Position numbers and translations under genes: made by a program. From IMG/VR virus record IMGVR_UViG_3300022882_000020, positions 1 to 22,796 of that record: a DNA stretch of 22,796 nt; one strand, 5' to 3'. Below the pieces are notes generated by a model. It was not told the DNA's origin and did not search any database. It was given only the letters and a program-made list of their open reading frames with translations. Below, piece after piece: positions 1 through 7,155 of this stretch (the first letter of the stretch is position 1; every line of letters starts with the position of its first letter). This stretch comes from a virus.

Positions 1-561
1 ATTTCCACCGTTTGAATCATTGCCCAGCTTATCAACATATAACACTCTGAAATAACGTGATTTACTCTCATCAAGATCATCCCAGTTTGAAGCTGTTTGA
101 CCAGGAGCGTCAACAATGGCCTGAACATATTCGCCGACTGACCAATGTTCCCCCCCCATATCACCTTCAACGGAAATCCGCCATGAATCTCCTATGACAA
201 TCGCACCTCCAGTTCCAGACCCTCCTGTTGCAGGAAACAAACCTCCAGACGCATCATATAACCCTCTAAATCTGAATATGCTGGTTACTTTTGTGTCTGT
301 ATATTCATTAGCACTTGTGAGTGTAGCCGCATCGCCATTATCGGCATACGTGGTTATTTCTTGCCAAATTGTATCGTCATCACTTGCAGTTAGACCTCTT
401 TCCCATCTTGCCGGATTAGTTCTTTTGTTTGCAGTGTATTTATGACCATCTATTGATAGTATATAGTCCTCACCTTCTAAAGCGCCTGCAATTGCAGGTA
501 AAGCGTCAACAACTGGCGGACGTTGGCCTCGTGACGGATTAGGCTGGAAAATATTTTTCAT
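1..561 (-). CDS. tail spike/fibre protein, N-terminal part (runs off the left edge)
   Basis: The frame is open from ATG 561 to base 1 (187 codons), so the C-terminus lies outside the window. The start at 561 is chosen because AAGGA sits 6 nt upstream; an in-frame ATG at 567 would leave no spacer. The N-terminus (MKNIFQPNPSRGQRPPVVDA) looks like a short virion-attachment segment. A Gly-rich central region follows, and the visible end reads YFRVLYVDKLGNDSNGGN. A 'yVdklGnDsN.G' string is a common entry to right-handed parallel beta-helix domains, so the missing part is probably a receptor-binding or polysaccharide-degrading beta-helix. The gene is last in the fibre module, which fits a receptor-binding protein. 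An 8-base G run (150-157) lies inside the coding sequence. Family assignment is inference; the reading frame is seen directly. Confidence 0.65.
   Translation of the reverse strand, partial: MKNIFQPNPSRGQRPPVVDALPAIAGALEGEDYILSIDGHKYTANKRTNPARWERGLTASDDDTIWQEITTYADNGDAATLTSANEYTDTKVTSIFRFRGLYDASGGLFPATGGSGTGGAIVIGDSWRISVEGDMGGEHWSVGEYVQAIVDAPGQTASNWDDLDESKSRYFRVLYVDKLGNDSNGGN
150..157 (-). repeat. homopolymeric G8 tract inside the spike gene
   Basis: Eight consecutive C on the plus strand read as G8 in the coding strand (ATG GGG GGG GAA in frame). It lies before the predicted beta-helix segment, so a one-base slip would cut off the receptor-binding end. Such a run stands out in this AT-rich sequence. 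Confidence 0.9.
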
Positions 562-582
562 TACCATTCCTTTTATCCTTTT

Positions 583-876
583 TTATTTATACCTTAGTTC
601 AAAAGCATATGGGATCTGCCCATTTGCAGTAAAACTATTGTTGTTTGAATAAGTAATAACAGGCATTGTGCAAGACGCAAGAGCTATTCCTAAGACCTGA
701 TTAGCCGCTGTATTTGAAAAAATGGCACTTATTACCTCAACCTCACGGCCTTTGTTATGTGTAATTACCGAGTCGCCTTCTGCTTGACTATCAATACCAT
801 CAGGAAAATAAGCCATGTCGGGTAATAGAAGGTTATTGCCAAAATTATCATCACTAACGCCCAAATTTCCCATCAT
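583..876 (-). CDS. small unknown virion-module protein (97 aa)
   Basis: I do not recognise a family. The protein is acidic in its first half and has alternating hydrophobic stretches (VEVISAIFSN, QVLGIALASC) ending in IPYAFELRYK, which suggests a small beta-rich protein without signal peptide or membrane segment. ATG 876 overlaps the stop of the preceding gene as ATGA, so it is probably translated by coupling. A second ATG follows directly (MMGN). It lies between a 93-aa unknown and the spike gene, so a baseplate or fibre-adaptor role is possible but not shown. Confidence 0.6.
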   Translation of the reverse strand: MMGNLGVSDDNFGNNLLLPDMAYFPDGIDSQAEGDSVITHNKGREVEVISAIFSNTAANQVLGIALASCTMPVITYSNNNSFTANGQIPYAFELRYK

Positions 877-1154
877 GTGTGCACCTCAATTGCAGGGTCA
901 ATAGCGCCTTCAGCAACCCAGATATAAACATCGACCGCAGGACTTACAACAATACCTTCGCTGTTCTTATTCTGAAATATCCACTGTGCCACAATAGGGA
1001 CGGCAGTTGGAGCTGCTTCTCCTGCTGTTTTGTATGTCATGTAATATATTGCTGAACTGGTATTCCTATGGACTGTCATGGAAGAGATGCTGCTGGCTAT
1101 TTTAGTCCACTGTCCTATACCGCTTGTCAAATCAATAAATAAGGGATTAGCCAT
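873..1154 (-). CDS. small unknown virion-module protein (93 aa)
   Basis: No family is recognised. The sequence begins MANPLFIDLTSGIGQWTK and has strands typical of a compact beta fold (SAIYYMTYKTAG, PIVAQWIFQNKN, VDVYIWVAEG). There is no signal peptide or transmembrane helix. Its ATG shares the A of the upstream TAA stop (TAATG), and its own stop overlaps the next ATG (ATGA), so it sits in a strictly coupled series. By position it belongs to the fibre/spike module; a link between baseplate and spike is one possibility. Confidence 0.6.
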   Translation of the reverse strand: MANPLFIDLTSGIGQWTKIASSISSMTVHRNTSSAIYYMTYKTAGEAAPTAVPIVAQWIFQNKNSEGIVVSPAVDVYIWVAEGAIDPAIEVHT

Positions 1155-1888
1155 TATCCTATTATCCTCCTTGCTTCGCTTATAAACAGAGTAGCGAGAT
1201 TATTATTTGTGAGGCGTTGCGTAGCCTTCTGAAAACCGCCTGTCGGTTTTATTTTTACCTGATCTGTTAAGATTCTTTCTTTTACCAGCTTGTTGCCGAC
1301 AAGCCTCATAACTTTATTGTTACCATTATCGTCTTTATCATAAAAAGGCTGCCGGATTCGTTGTGGCTCTTGTCTTGCAAGCCTCATAATAATTGCATAT
1401 TTCTGCTTACGATTTGGGAATGTCCTTATATCACGACCGCCGACTAATAATTTACGGGGTTTTGCTCTGTCTTTTCTAAACTTCCGACCCACAACACCCC
1501 TGAAGCTTTTGCCAACTCTTGCTTTTAAAGTAGGGACCCCAATTTTACCGTCTTCATAATCTCCAGTATTTTTTGTGCGTCCGAACTCCTGAGTTACTAA
1601 ATAATGCCCGCCGCCCTTCATCGCACGGATACCAACAACGGCATTGATTTTAGGCATGGGACGGTATAATCCGTTAGTCCGTACTGGATTAGATTCCATT
1701 ACTTGCACGGCGTTTTTAGTAAATGCCCGCCGGACTGTGAAATCCCTGCTTAATCCACGCTTATAATAACGTTGGATTTTATGTGCACCTTTATTCACCG
1801 CCTTTGCGCTTGCTATTTCAATACCGCCACGGACACTTCCAAGATGACGAAGGAATTCACGCTCATTTCGTATGTTCAGGCTTATCAT
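1154..1888 (-). CDS. basic minor tail protein Z / gp10-like protein (244 aa)
   Basis: A strongly basic protein with many Arg and Lys residues. The N-terminal part has an amphipathic helix (IASAKAVNKGAHKIQRYYKR) followed by DFTVRRAFTKNAVQVM. This resembles the AMAINRVAS...TKVRRKLVKERA pattern of lambda minor tail protein Z and related tail-completion proteins. The match is by eye and weak. Such proteins normally sit with the head-tail genes, yet this one lies among fibre genes about 11 kb away from them. It starts at an ATGA overlap with the upstream gene and ends at a TAATG junction. An alternative is a DNA- or fibre-associated basic structural protein of unknown role. Confidence 0.45.
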   Translation of the reverse strand: MISLNIRNEREFLRHLGSVRGGIEIASAKAVNKGAHKIQRYYKRGLSRDFTVRRAFTKNAVQVMESNPVRTNGLYRPMPKINAVVGIRAMKGGGHYLVTQEFGRTKNTGDYEDGKIGVPTLKARVGKSFRGVVGRKFRKDRAKPRKLLVGGRDIRTFPNRKQKYAIIMRLARQEPQRIRQPFYDKDDNGNNKVMRLVGNKLVKERILTDQVKIKPTGGFQKATQRLTNNNLATLFISEARRIIG

Positions 1889-2553
1889 GCTGTTTCATGT
1901 GAAACAATAACTTTCAGCTTATCCATATATTCCTGCCAGATTGCTTCTCCTTTGAGGATGCCCGCTGCTAAGGCATCCTCAAGGTCATCGGAGCTTACCT
2001 CATAAACCTTGTCGTCTGCCATTACCCAGTCCCCTGAGTAATTTTGCGTAATGGCTATGTTTATGTTGGGAATGTCGTCAGGGCGCACTTGGATGACCCG
2101 ACCATCTCCGAAGTCGTGAGTCATAGCCAGAAGGCTTACAGCTCGTTTCTTTTGAAGCCGCCGCCGCAATTCCTCTGATCTTGCCCATTCGTCTTCCTCC
2201 CATTTTTCTTCCACCTGATCCCAAAAGACAAATTCATTATCTGGCTCTTGCTGTGTGTGCTCAGGCTTCAGCTCCCCTATATAATCAATCAAGCCCTTTC
2301 GCATAGTCGCCTTTTCCCATATTACGCTACCACGCATATCCTTTACCAGTAGAATTTTATCCCCATCTTTTTGTAAGGTGTGGCCTTCTGGCACTTCGTT
2401 AAAAATATCATCATCTATCAATACTGATGTGCGAGGATTATATAAGTATGCGCTGCTTAATTTATTGTCAATCTCGTGTTTCGGATTTAATGTGGGCGTT
2501 CTTATATCCGTTAAAATATTTTGATTATTAAATATACAAAGCTTCTTTTTCAT
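1885..2553 (-). CDS. tail-fibre assembly-like protein with C-terminal DUF4376-type domain
   Basis: The 222-aa protein begins MKKKLCIFNNQN and has a middle region rich in acidic residues and Trp (FVFWDQVEEKWEEDEWARSE). Its C-terminal half runs RAVSLLAMTHDFGDGRVIQV to the end, matching the general look of DUF4376 domains (aromatic, 'dG..iQ.R..D', then a helical 'W......L..I' tail). Those domains occur in tail-fibre chaperone-type proteins directly downstream of fibre genes. Here the gene follows the collar-type fibre gene with a 12-nt gap and an AAGGAA ribosome site. A role in folding or attaching the fibre is inferred. The function of DUF4376 itself is not established. Confidence 0.6.
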   Translation of the reverse strand: MKKKLCIFNNQNILTDIRTPTLNPKHEIDNKLSSAYLYNPRTSVLIDDDIFNEVPEGHTLQKDGDKILLVKDMRGSVIWEKATMRKGLIDYIGELKPEHTQQEPDNEFVFWDQVEEKWEEDEWARSEELRRRLQKKRAVSLLAMTHDFGDGRVIQVRPDDIPNINIAITQNYSGDWVMADDKVYEVSSDDLEDALAAGILKGEAIWQEYMDKLKVIVSHETA

Positions 2554-2565
2554 AATTATTCCTTA

Positions 2566-3315
2566 TTAATAATATGTTCCTGCCCAGATGTATCTATTTT
2601 TTACCCACACTTCCGTCCCTGTGCCTGATAGAGCACAAAAAGAATCTGAAGCACAGTAACCTTGTGCTTGTTCACCGGTCTGTAATGCACCCCGACAAAT
2701 CCAATCATTCCATCCGCCAGCCGCAGTAGCAGTTAGCCAATGCTTATGTGCAGGAGACTGATCAAATTGTATTGTTCCAATAGCGTCACCTGAAACACCA
2801 TCACCTCTATCTGCTCTATAAACCGCTCCAGTATCAACACCAGCACCATTGTCTCCGATTCTGTAATGCAAACCGGAATCATCAGGCAGATAGAAGTGAG
2901 TTGAATCAGCATTCCCGAAAATTTTCCCTCCCCATGCTGTTATAATTTCGGGATATTCTGTATCAAGAAGAGACTGGCCTTGGTTAGGAAGTGCTCTCAT
3001 TACTAATTGTTGCGCCGTGGTTGGTTCGTATTGCAAGAGACATGGGCTTCCGGGAGCACCTAAAGATGATGATGTTGATATTATATCCAACAGAGCCGTC
3101 AAAAACTCACTACTGGTAGTAGTTTCAGCCGTGCCTGTCATATTCCCAGCTCCTACGCTATGATCAATAACAGCAGCAAGCGCATGGTATAAATCTAAAA
3201 AGATGTCGGCATGGTTAGTAGTCCCAGCAAGAGAAGTCGTTTTATCTCTAAATTTACCGTATGGATATCCAGTAACCGCTGCATCAGTATTGCCATATGT
3301 ACTAATTTTAATCAT
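2566..3315 (-). CDS. phage tail fibre with collar-type C-terminus
   Basis: The 249-aa protein has a helical N-terminal part (HADIFLDLYHALAAVIDHSV) and a C-terminal half of collar/fibre type. The latter shows HFYLPDDSGLHYRIGDNGAG, then RADRGDGVSGDAIGTIQFDQ with AHKHW at residues 189-193, and ends VWVKNRYIWAGTYY. The H-x-H pair (190 and 192) resembles the metal-binding HxH motifs of trimeric phage fibres such as T4 gp37. A strong AGGAG lies 8 nt before ATG 3315, and the upstream gp48-like stop is 1 nt away. Place in the baseplate series right after gp48 matches the usual site of the first fibre gene in Mu-type tails. Confidence 0.75.
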   Translation of the reverse strand: MIKISTYGNTDAAVTGYPYGKFRDKTTSLAGTTNHADIFLDLYHALAAVIDHSVGAGNMTGTAETTTSSEFLTALLDIISTSSSLGAPGSPCLLQYEPTTAQQLVMRALPNQGQSLLDTEYPEIITAWGGKIFGNADSTHFYLPDDSGLHYRIGDNGAGVDTGAVYRADRGDGVSGDAIGTIQFDQSPAHKHWLTATAAGGWNDWICRGALQTGEQAQGYCASDSFCALSGTGTEVWVKNRYIWAGTYY

Positions 3316-3316
3316 A

Positions 3317-4066
3317 CTAAAAGCTCCTTGCTTGTATTATTGCCCACATATTTGAAGGCTTTAACTCAATGACTGTTTCATATAAATATCTAAAAGCCTC
3401 TTCAGATAGGGCTAATAGTTCACTTTCTGTAGCTAACCTGTCTGCGAACGGCGACACAAAGAAAAACGAACCCCAATCCTCAGAATCCGGCAACCCTGAT
3501 TGATATTCAATCACATAAGGGTATAAGCCACGTTGTGTTCCGCCCATTTCAGCATCTCCCATTTCCAAATCTCCCATCTGATTGTCTCCAAATTCAGAGC
3601 GCAAATACGGGGAGTTCACGGCAAGTTGACCTGGTACATAAGTAGGATCATAAAAAATATTGCCGCCCATTTCAGCGTCCCCCATCTCTTCGTTTCCTAT
3701 TTCTGATACTGATTCAGGAACTGGAAAGTTTTCCAAAACATATAAGGGGAAGCCCTCAGTTTGAATTTGCTGTTGCAACCAACCAGGCCCTGATGCACCT
3801 GATAACGCAGCCCGTGAAATTATCTTTTTAACTTTATCTGCATCAGTACCTACAAGATACCGCATCCCGTATTTATTTGCATAGTCAGGAATAGATTCGA
3901 CGCTCATATGGGTATTCGGAACTACTGAGTTAAGCAGATCATTTTTTTCTGCCCGAATCCTTTCAAACTCAATAGACATACCGGCAAGGATATTGTTATA
4001 ATTCTCCCCTCCGAACCAAGTCCCTGCGCTTGATAAACTTTTTAAAAGTTTTCCTGAAATACTCAT
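3317..4066 (-). CDS. baseplate protein, Mu gp48-like (DUF2313)
   Basis: Synteny after gp46 and baseplate J, and a 249-aa size, fit the DUF2313/Mu gp48 family, which helps close the baseplate at the fibre-attachment side. The N-terminal part (LAGMSIEFERIRAEKNDLLN, then DYANKYGMR) and the final SNMWAIIQARSF are typical of the family. The middle carries an insert with five-residue repeats ending in Met: GNEEM GDAEM (residues 124-133) and GDNQM GDLEM GDAEM (160-174). Each run is followed by GG. The start is an ATGA overlap with the J gene. Identification rests on order and general similarity rather than on catalytic motifs. Confidence 0.8.
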   Translation of the reverse strand: MSISGKLLKSLSSAGTWFGGENYNNILAGMSIEFERIRAEKNDLLNSVVPNTHMSVESIPDYANKYGMRYLVGTDADKVKKIISRAALSGASGPGWLQQQIQTEGFPLYVLENFPVPESVSEIGNEEMGDAEMGGNIFYDPTYVPGQLAVNSPYLRSEFGDNQMGDLEMGDAEMGGTQRGLYPYVIEYQSGLPDSEDWGSFFFVSPFADRLATESELLALSEEAFRYLYETVIELKPSNMWAIIQARSF

Positions 4067-5187
4067 GTTATTGTAATATTCCTTACTTTTGCAAATTCTC
4101 CACCGATTAGCGTATAATTCTGAACTACTGAACCTGTAAACACTTCCGTAATTTCGACACTTACAACGACTCCACCATACTTCTGTGCAATACTGTCAGC
4201 TACGTTTGAAATATTTCCGTTTGTAAGTGTGTCGTGTCGTGTTATCGAAACACCTATCTGGTATGGCTCTAATGTCGGCAGGAAAGCGATTACATCAGCT
4301 TCAATCAATGCCTTAACATCTGCATCGCAGTCTTGAGTTACTATATTAATATCAAAAGTGGCTATGGTTATTGGGTGCATAGACAGGACAGCGCCAGTTG
4401 GTTTTCTTGACTTTAGACCATCATTCCCATATGTGAGGGCATATTCAAGTTCTGTAAGCTGACCGCCAGTTGGCACTCCATCTGTTTGATTATCAACTTT
4501 TCCATAAATATGCAGTGTGTTCGGAATGCTTATGTCTGAATAAATGCCTATCCATGTGAAATTAGGTTCTGAAATTCCCCAAAAATAATAATCAGCAGGT
4601 GATCCGCCTGTTAAGCGTCTCTTATATCGAAAAACAACCCTGTCCCTAAAACTTTCAAGGCTCTCCTGATCAGCTCCAGACGTTTTTGTACTTGTAACAA
4701 TAGCAATGCCATCAATAACTGAGTGTGAGGCTGTATCGTTTAATTCTGCCCCATTTTCGAGGTTTCCAATATCTCCTGCTGTTAAACATTCCAAAACTAC
4801 ATCAGTGGCCACACCTGCAATAATTTCAACAATAGCCTGAACTTCGTATATTGCACCATTATCAGCCGTGAACGCCCAGCCAGACTGAACGTACTCTCCA
4901 GTCGTTCCGGCAACTGTGCAATAAACTTCTGTCTGCACGGCATCAACTCTATAAATATTGACAATAGAGCCGAGCCAATTTAAAGCCTCCTCATCTGATT
5001 TTTGTGGAAATATCTGAGAATAAACCCATTTTATGGCATGATATAACAGGTAAGAAACACCTGCTTGACCAGCCGCTATTAATCTTATTAGCCTTTTTTG
5101 AGAGGTAGGGTTAGTTCGGCTTGTGGTGGATTCAATATCAGCCAAAATCCGTGCTTTTATTTCTGATATAGTTGGAATTGTGATCAT
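4063..5187 (-). CDS. baseplate J protein, Mu gp47-like
   Basis: The 374-aa protein has the baseplate J pattern. The N-terminus is MITIPTISEIKARILADIES, followed by the AALNWLG-type segment (SDEEALNWLGSIVNIYRV). A central GADQESLESFRDRVVFRYKR leads to RRLTGGSPADYYFWGISEPN, the family's characteristic 'R..GG...dY..wa' motif. In Mu gp47 and P2 gpJ this protein forms the wedge ring of the baseplate. It starts at an ATGA overlap with the gp46-like gene and ends at an ATGA overlap with gp48, so the three baseplate genes are translationally coupled. Length is close to the Mu protein. Confidence 0.92.
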   Translation of the reverse strand: MITIPTISEIKARILADIESTTSRTNPTSQKRLIRLIAAGQAGVSYLLYHAIKWVYSQIFPQKSDEEALNWLGSIVNIYRVDAVQTEVYCTVAGTTGEYVQSGWAFTADNGAIYEVQAIVEIIAGVATDVVLECLTAGDIGNLENGAELNDTASHSVIDGIAIVTSTKTSGADQESLESFRDRVVFRYKRRLTGGSPADYYFWGISEPNFTWIGIYSDISIPNTLHIYGKVDNQTDGVPTGGQLTELEYALTYGNDGLKSRKPTGAVLSMHPITIATFDINIVTQDCDADVKALIEADVIAFLPTLEPYQIGVSITRHDTLTNGNISNVADSIAQKYGGVVVSVEITEVFTGSVVQNYTLIGGEFAKVRNITIT

Positions 5188-5621
5188 GTTTCAAACCTCA
5201 ATTGTTGTTTTTCCCATAAGATACTGTATTTTAGAATTTCATCTGACTCTTTTCTCTCAATTCCAATGCTCCAGCCTATGCCAAATACGTTTAATATTTC
5301 ACCAGTCACTGTTATTTTTTGCGCTACGCTATCTGTTATCATAAAAGCCAAGGCGTTTTTTATTGCTTCTGTGCCATCATTTTTTGTTTTATCTGATACC
5401 GTTCCACGTGAAACTACATCTGGAAATTCAGAAATTAACCTTTCTGAATCTCTCTCAGTGATAGCATTTTGCCAATTCTTTTCCCCAAAAACAGATAAAA
5501 TGACCAGCGTTTCAAGGCCATCTGTCATAGTAATATCAACATAAGAATCAGAATCATAGCCTATGTCAAAAAGCCCTGTTTCTTCATTAATTTGTAGTAA
5601 AATGTCGCCTTCGTAACTCAT
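5184..5621 (-). CDS. baseplate wedge protein, Mu gp46-like (GPW/gp25 type)
   Basis: The 145-aa protein has the gp46 layout: an N-terminal DILLQINEETGLFDIGYDSD, then DGLETLVILSVFGEK, and a C-terminal ferredoxin-like segment (VAQKITVTGEILNVFGIGWS). The protein joins gp45 and gp47 in the Mu baseplate and is the counterpart of T4 gp25. It begins at an ATGA overlap with the spike gene and ends at an ATGA overlap with the J gene. No unusual feature is seen. Size and position agree with the family. Confidence 0.88.
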   Translation of the reverse strand: MSYEGDILLQINEETGLFDIGYDSDSYVDITMTDGLETLVILSVFGEKNWQNAITERDSERLISEFPDVVSRGTVSDKTKNDGTEAIKNALAFMITDSVAQKITVTGEILNVFGIGWSIGIERKESDEILKYSILWEKQQLRFET

Positions 5622-6127
5622 GGTATTCTGACCTTTTCAACTTTTGTCGTATCAATATCAGCTACGCTGGGAGCGGACGTTGTGGCCGTGGATGCTCCGC
5701 CGGGCAATATCCCGCCGTGTGTGTGGGTATTGTATTGACTCTGAAGCTCTTCAAATTCTCTTTTCAGGTCCTCAAAAGCAACGGCATAATCAGTGCCCTC
5801 ATTTAAAATGACCTGACCAGCCTGATCAACGTGAACAGTGCCCTTAATTATACCATCAATAATAGAATATAAAACCGCCTCTCCATCAGCAATGGCCTTG
5901 TTATAGTTATAATCATTTGTACATACAACTATATTGATTCCACCATTTTGAGCCAGTACTCCTATCACCTTGCCAGTAATGTCTGGCCGGGCAAAAACTC
6001 CTGGAGCTTGATAAATTTCACCTTCTATGGTCCGGCCTCCATATCCTTGCATCTTAGCGAATAAAGATTTTCCAAACGCAGTCTTGCCTCTTTTGAATAC
6101 TGTGGATAATATTTTTAGTATTTGCAT
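5618..6127 (-). CDS. baseplate spike / central puncturing protein, Mu gp45-like
   Basis: This protein (about 169 aa) has the gpV/gp45 organisation: an OB-fold N-terminal part (GEIYQAPGVFARPDITGKVI), a middle with GEAVLYS and INIVVCTNDY, then a C-terminal segment with repeated strands. It carries an H-T-H pair encoded at 5717-5725, in NTHTHGG. In P2 gpV and phi92 gp138 an HxH at the spike tip binds iron; here the position after the OB fold is similar. ATG 6127 is chosen because GGAGG lies 5 nt before it. The ATG directly upstream (6130) would leave only 2 nt. The hub gene's TGA stop overlaps this start (TGATG). Confidence 0.87.
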   Translation of the reverse strand: MQILKILSTVFKRGKTAFGKSLFAKMQGYGGRTIEGEIYQAPGVFARPDITGKVIGVLAQNGGINIVVCTNDYNYNKAIADGEAVLYSIIDGIIKGTVHVDQAGQVILNEGTDYAVAFEDLKREFEELQSQYNTHTHGGILPGGASTATTSAPSVADIDTTKVEKVRIP

Positions 6128-7155
6128 CATGGCCTCCAGAAAATATCTTGTTTATAATCAGGATTATAAACTATCGGCAAGACAAGGTCTAATGTTGCAA
6201 ACTCCTCTTTTGTGCCCTGCTGTAATGTAACTCCTGAGATTAAAAAGGTAGTTGGCTTATAGATACAACGTAGCGGAGAATATGCCGTTATCAATTTATT
6301 TTTCCGCCAAATTTCTCCAGACGGCGACCGCCATCCTGCTACTTTTGCTGACACAGTTACAAAATCAGAAATCGTCCTGGCTTTTCTCCATTTCAAGACT
6401 TCTGTTAAATTTTCAATCGCTGATTCCTCGGCAGTGAAAACAATAGGCCTGTACGCTGAAACATCATCATCTTTTAATGTCGAGCTTTGTTCAACAGCTC
6501 CGAATGATTGTGTCATGGCTGTAAAAGTTGAGAACCGTTTTGTGGAATCAAATGACGTGCTTAGATCAATCAGTGGCTGCTCGCCCTCTTTCAGGTGCGC
6601 CATCGGCTTTTGTTTTGTATCAGCACGAACAAAAGAAATGCTTTTCATATCTGTATCAGTGGACACCATGAAGCCAGCTTGTTTCGCAAGAGTTCCTATT
6701 AAGTCAAAAATCTTTTGACTTATCCCTCTGTTGACCTTGTCAAATTGCGGACTATCACCATGCGGAAAATTAGCTTTTATTCCGAACGGTTTTATGAGCT
6801 GCTCTGTGATTTGCTTTAATGTCATAAAAGAATAATCAAGTTGATCATCTAATGTCCCACAATCAACCAAAACGCCAGGAAATGCCCGGACCTGAACTGT
6901 CATTTGTGTGCCGCCACTTTCCATCCTTGCAGGTGTATGCGCTACTGCTTCACCTGATATATACAATTCATTGTCAATGAACAATTTACACTTTTGATAT
7001 TGCCCTGGTATCAAGCTTTGATCCGCAACGCTTCCGTGGCCAAACGGCGCTGTAAATGAAAAAGCATCAGCTACATTGCTTAGGGCCTGAGTCGCCCTGA
7101 TCCCTGACCAGCCTGTAAATTTTTTATTGTTTACCTCAATTGTTATATCAGCCAT
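6127..7155 (-). CDS. baseplate hub protein, Mu gp44 (gpP)-like
   Basis: The 342-aa protein begins MADITIEVNNKKFTGWSGIR and continues QALSNVADAFSFTAPFG, the usual opening of Mu gpP-type hubs. GTLAKQAGFMVSTDTD follows in the middle, and the end shows LDLVLPIVYNPDYKQDIFWR. These trimeric hubs sit on the spike and correspond to T4 gp27. ATG 7155 is preferred to an in-frame TTG at 7164 because GAGG lies 9 nt before the ATG and abuts the TTG. The start overlaps the gp43-like gene by 8 nt. Confidence 0.87.
   Translation of the reverse strand: MADITIEVNNKKFTGWSGIRATQALSNVADAFSFTAPFGHGSVADQSLIPGQYQKCKLFIDNELYISGEAVAHTPARMESGGTQMTVQVRAFPGVLVDCGTLDDQLDYSFMTLKQITEQLIKPFGIKANFPHGDSPQFDKVNRGISQKIFDLIGTLAKQAGFMVSTDTDMKSISFVRADTKQKPMAHLKEGEQPLIDLSTSFDSTKRFSTFTAMTQSFGAVEQSSTLKDDDVSAYRPIVFTAEESAIENLTEVLKWRKARTISDFVTVSAKVAGWRSPSGEIWRKNKLITAYSPLRCIYKPTTFLISGVTLQQGTKEEFATLDLVLPIVYNPDYKQDIFWRP

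Noticed and set aside
194-445. A hydrophobic 83-codon plus-strand frame opposite the spike gene.
   Set aside because: It lies wholly opposite a well-supported minus-strand coding frame and has no ribosome site. Hydrophobicity follows from the antisense of a Gly/Thr/Asp-rich sequence.
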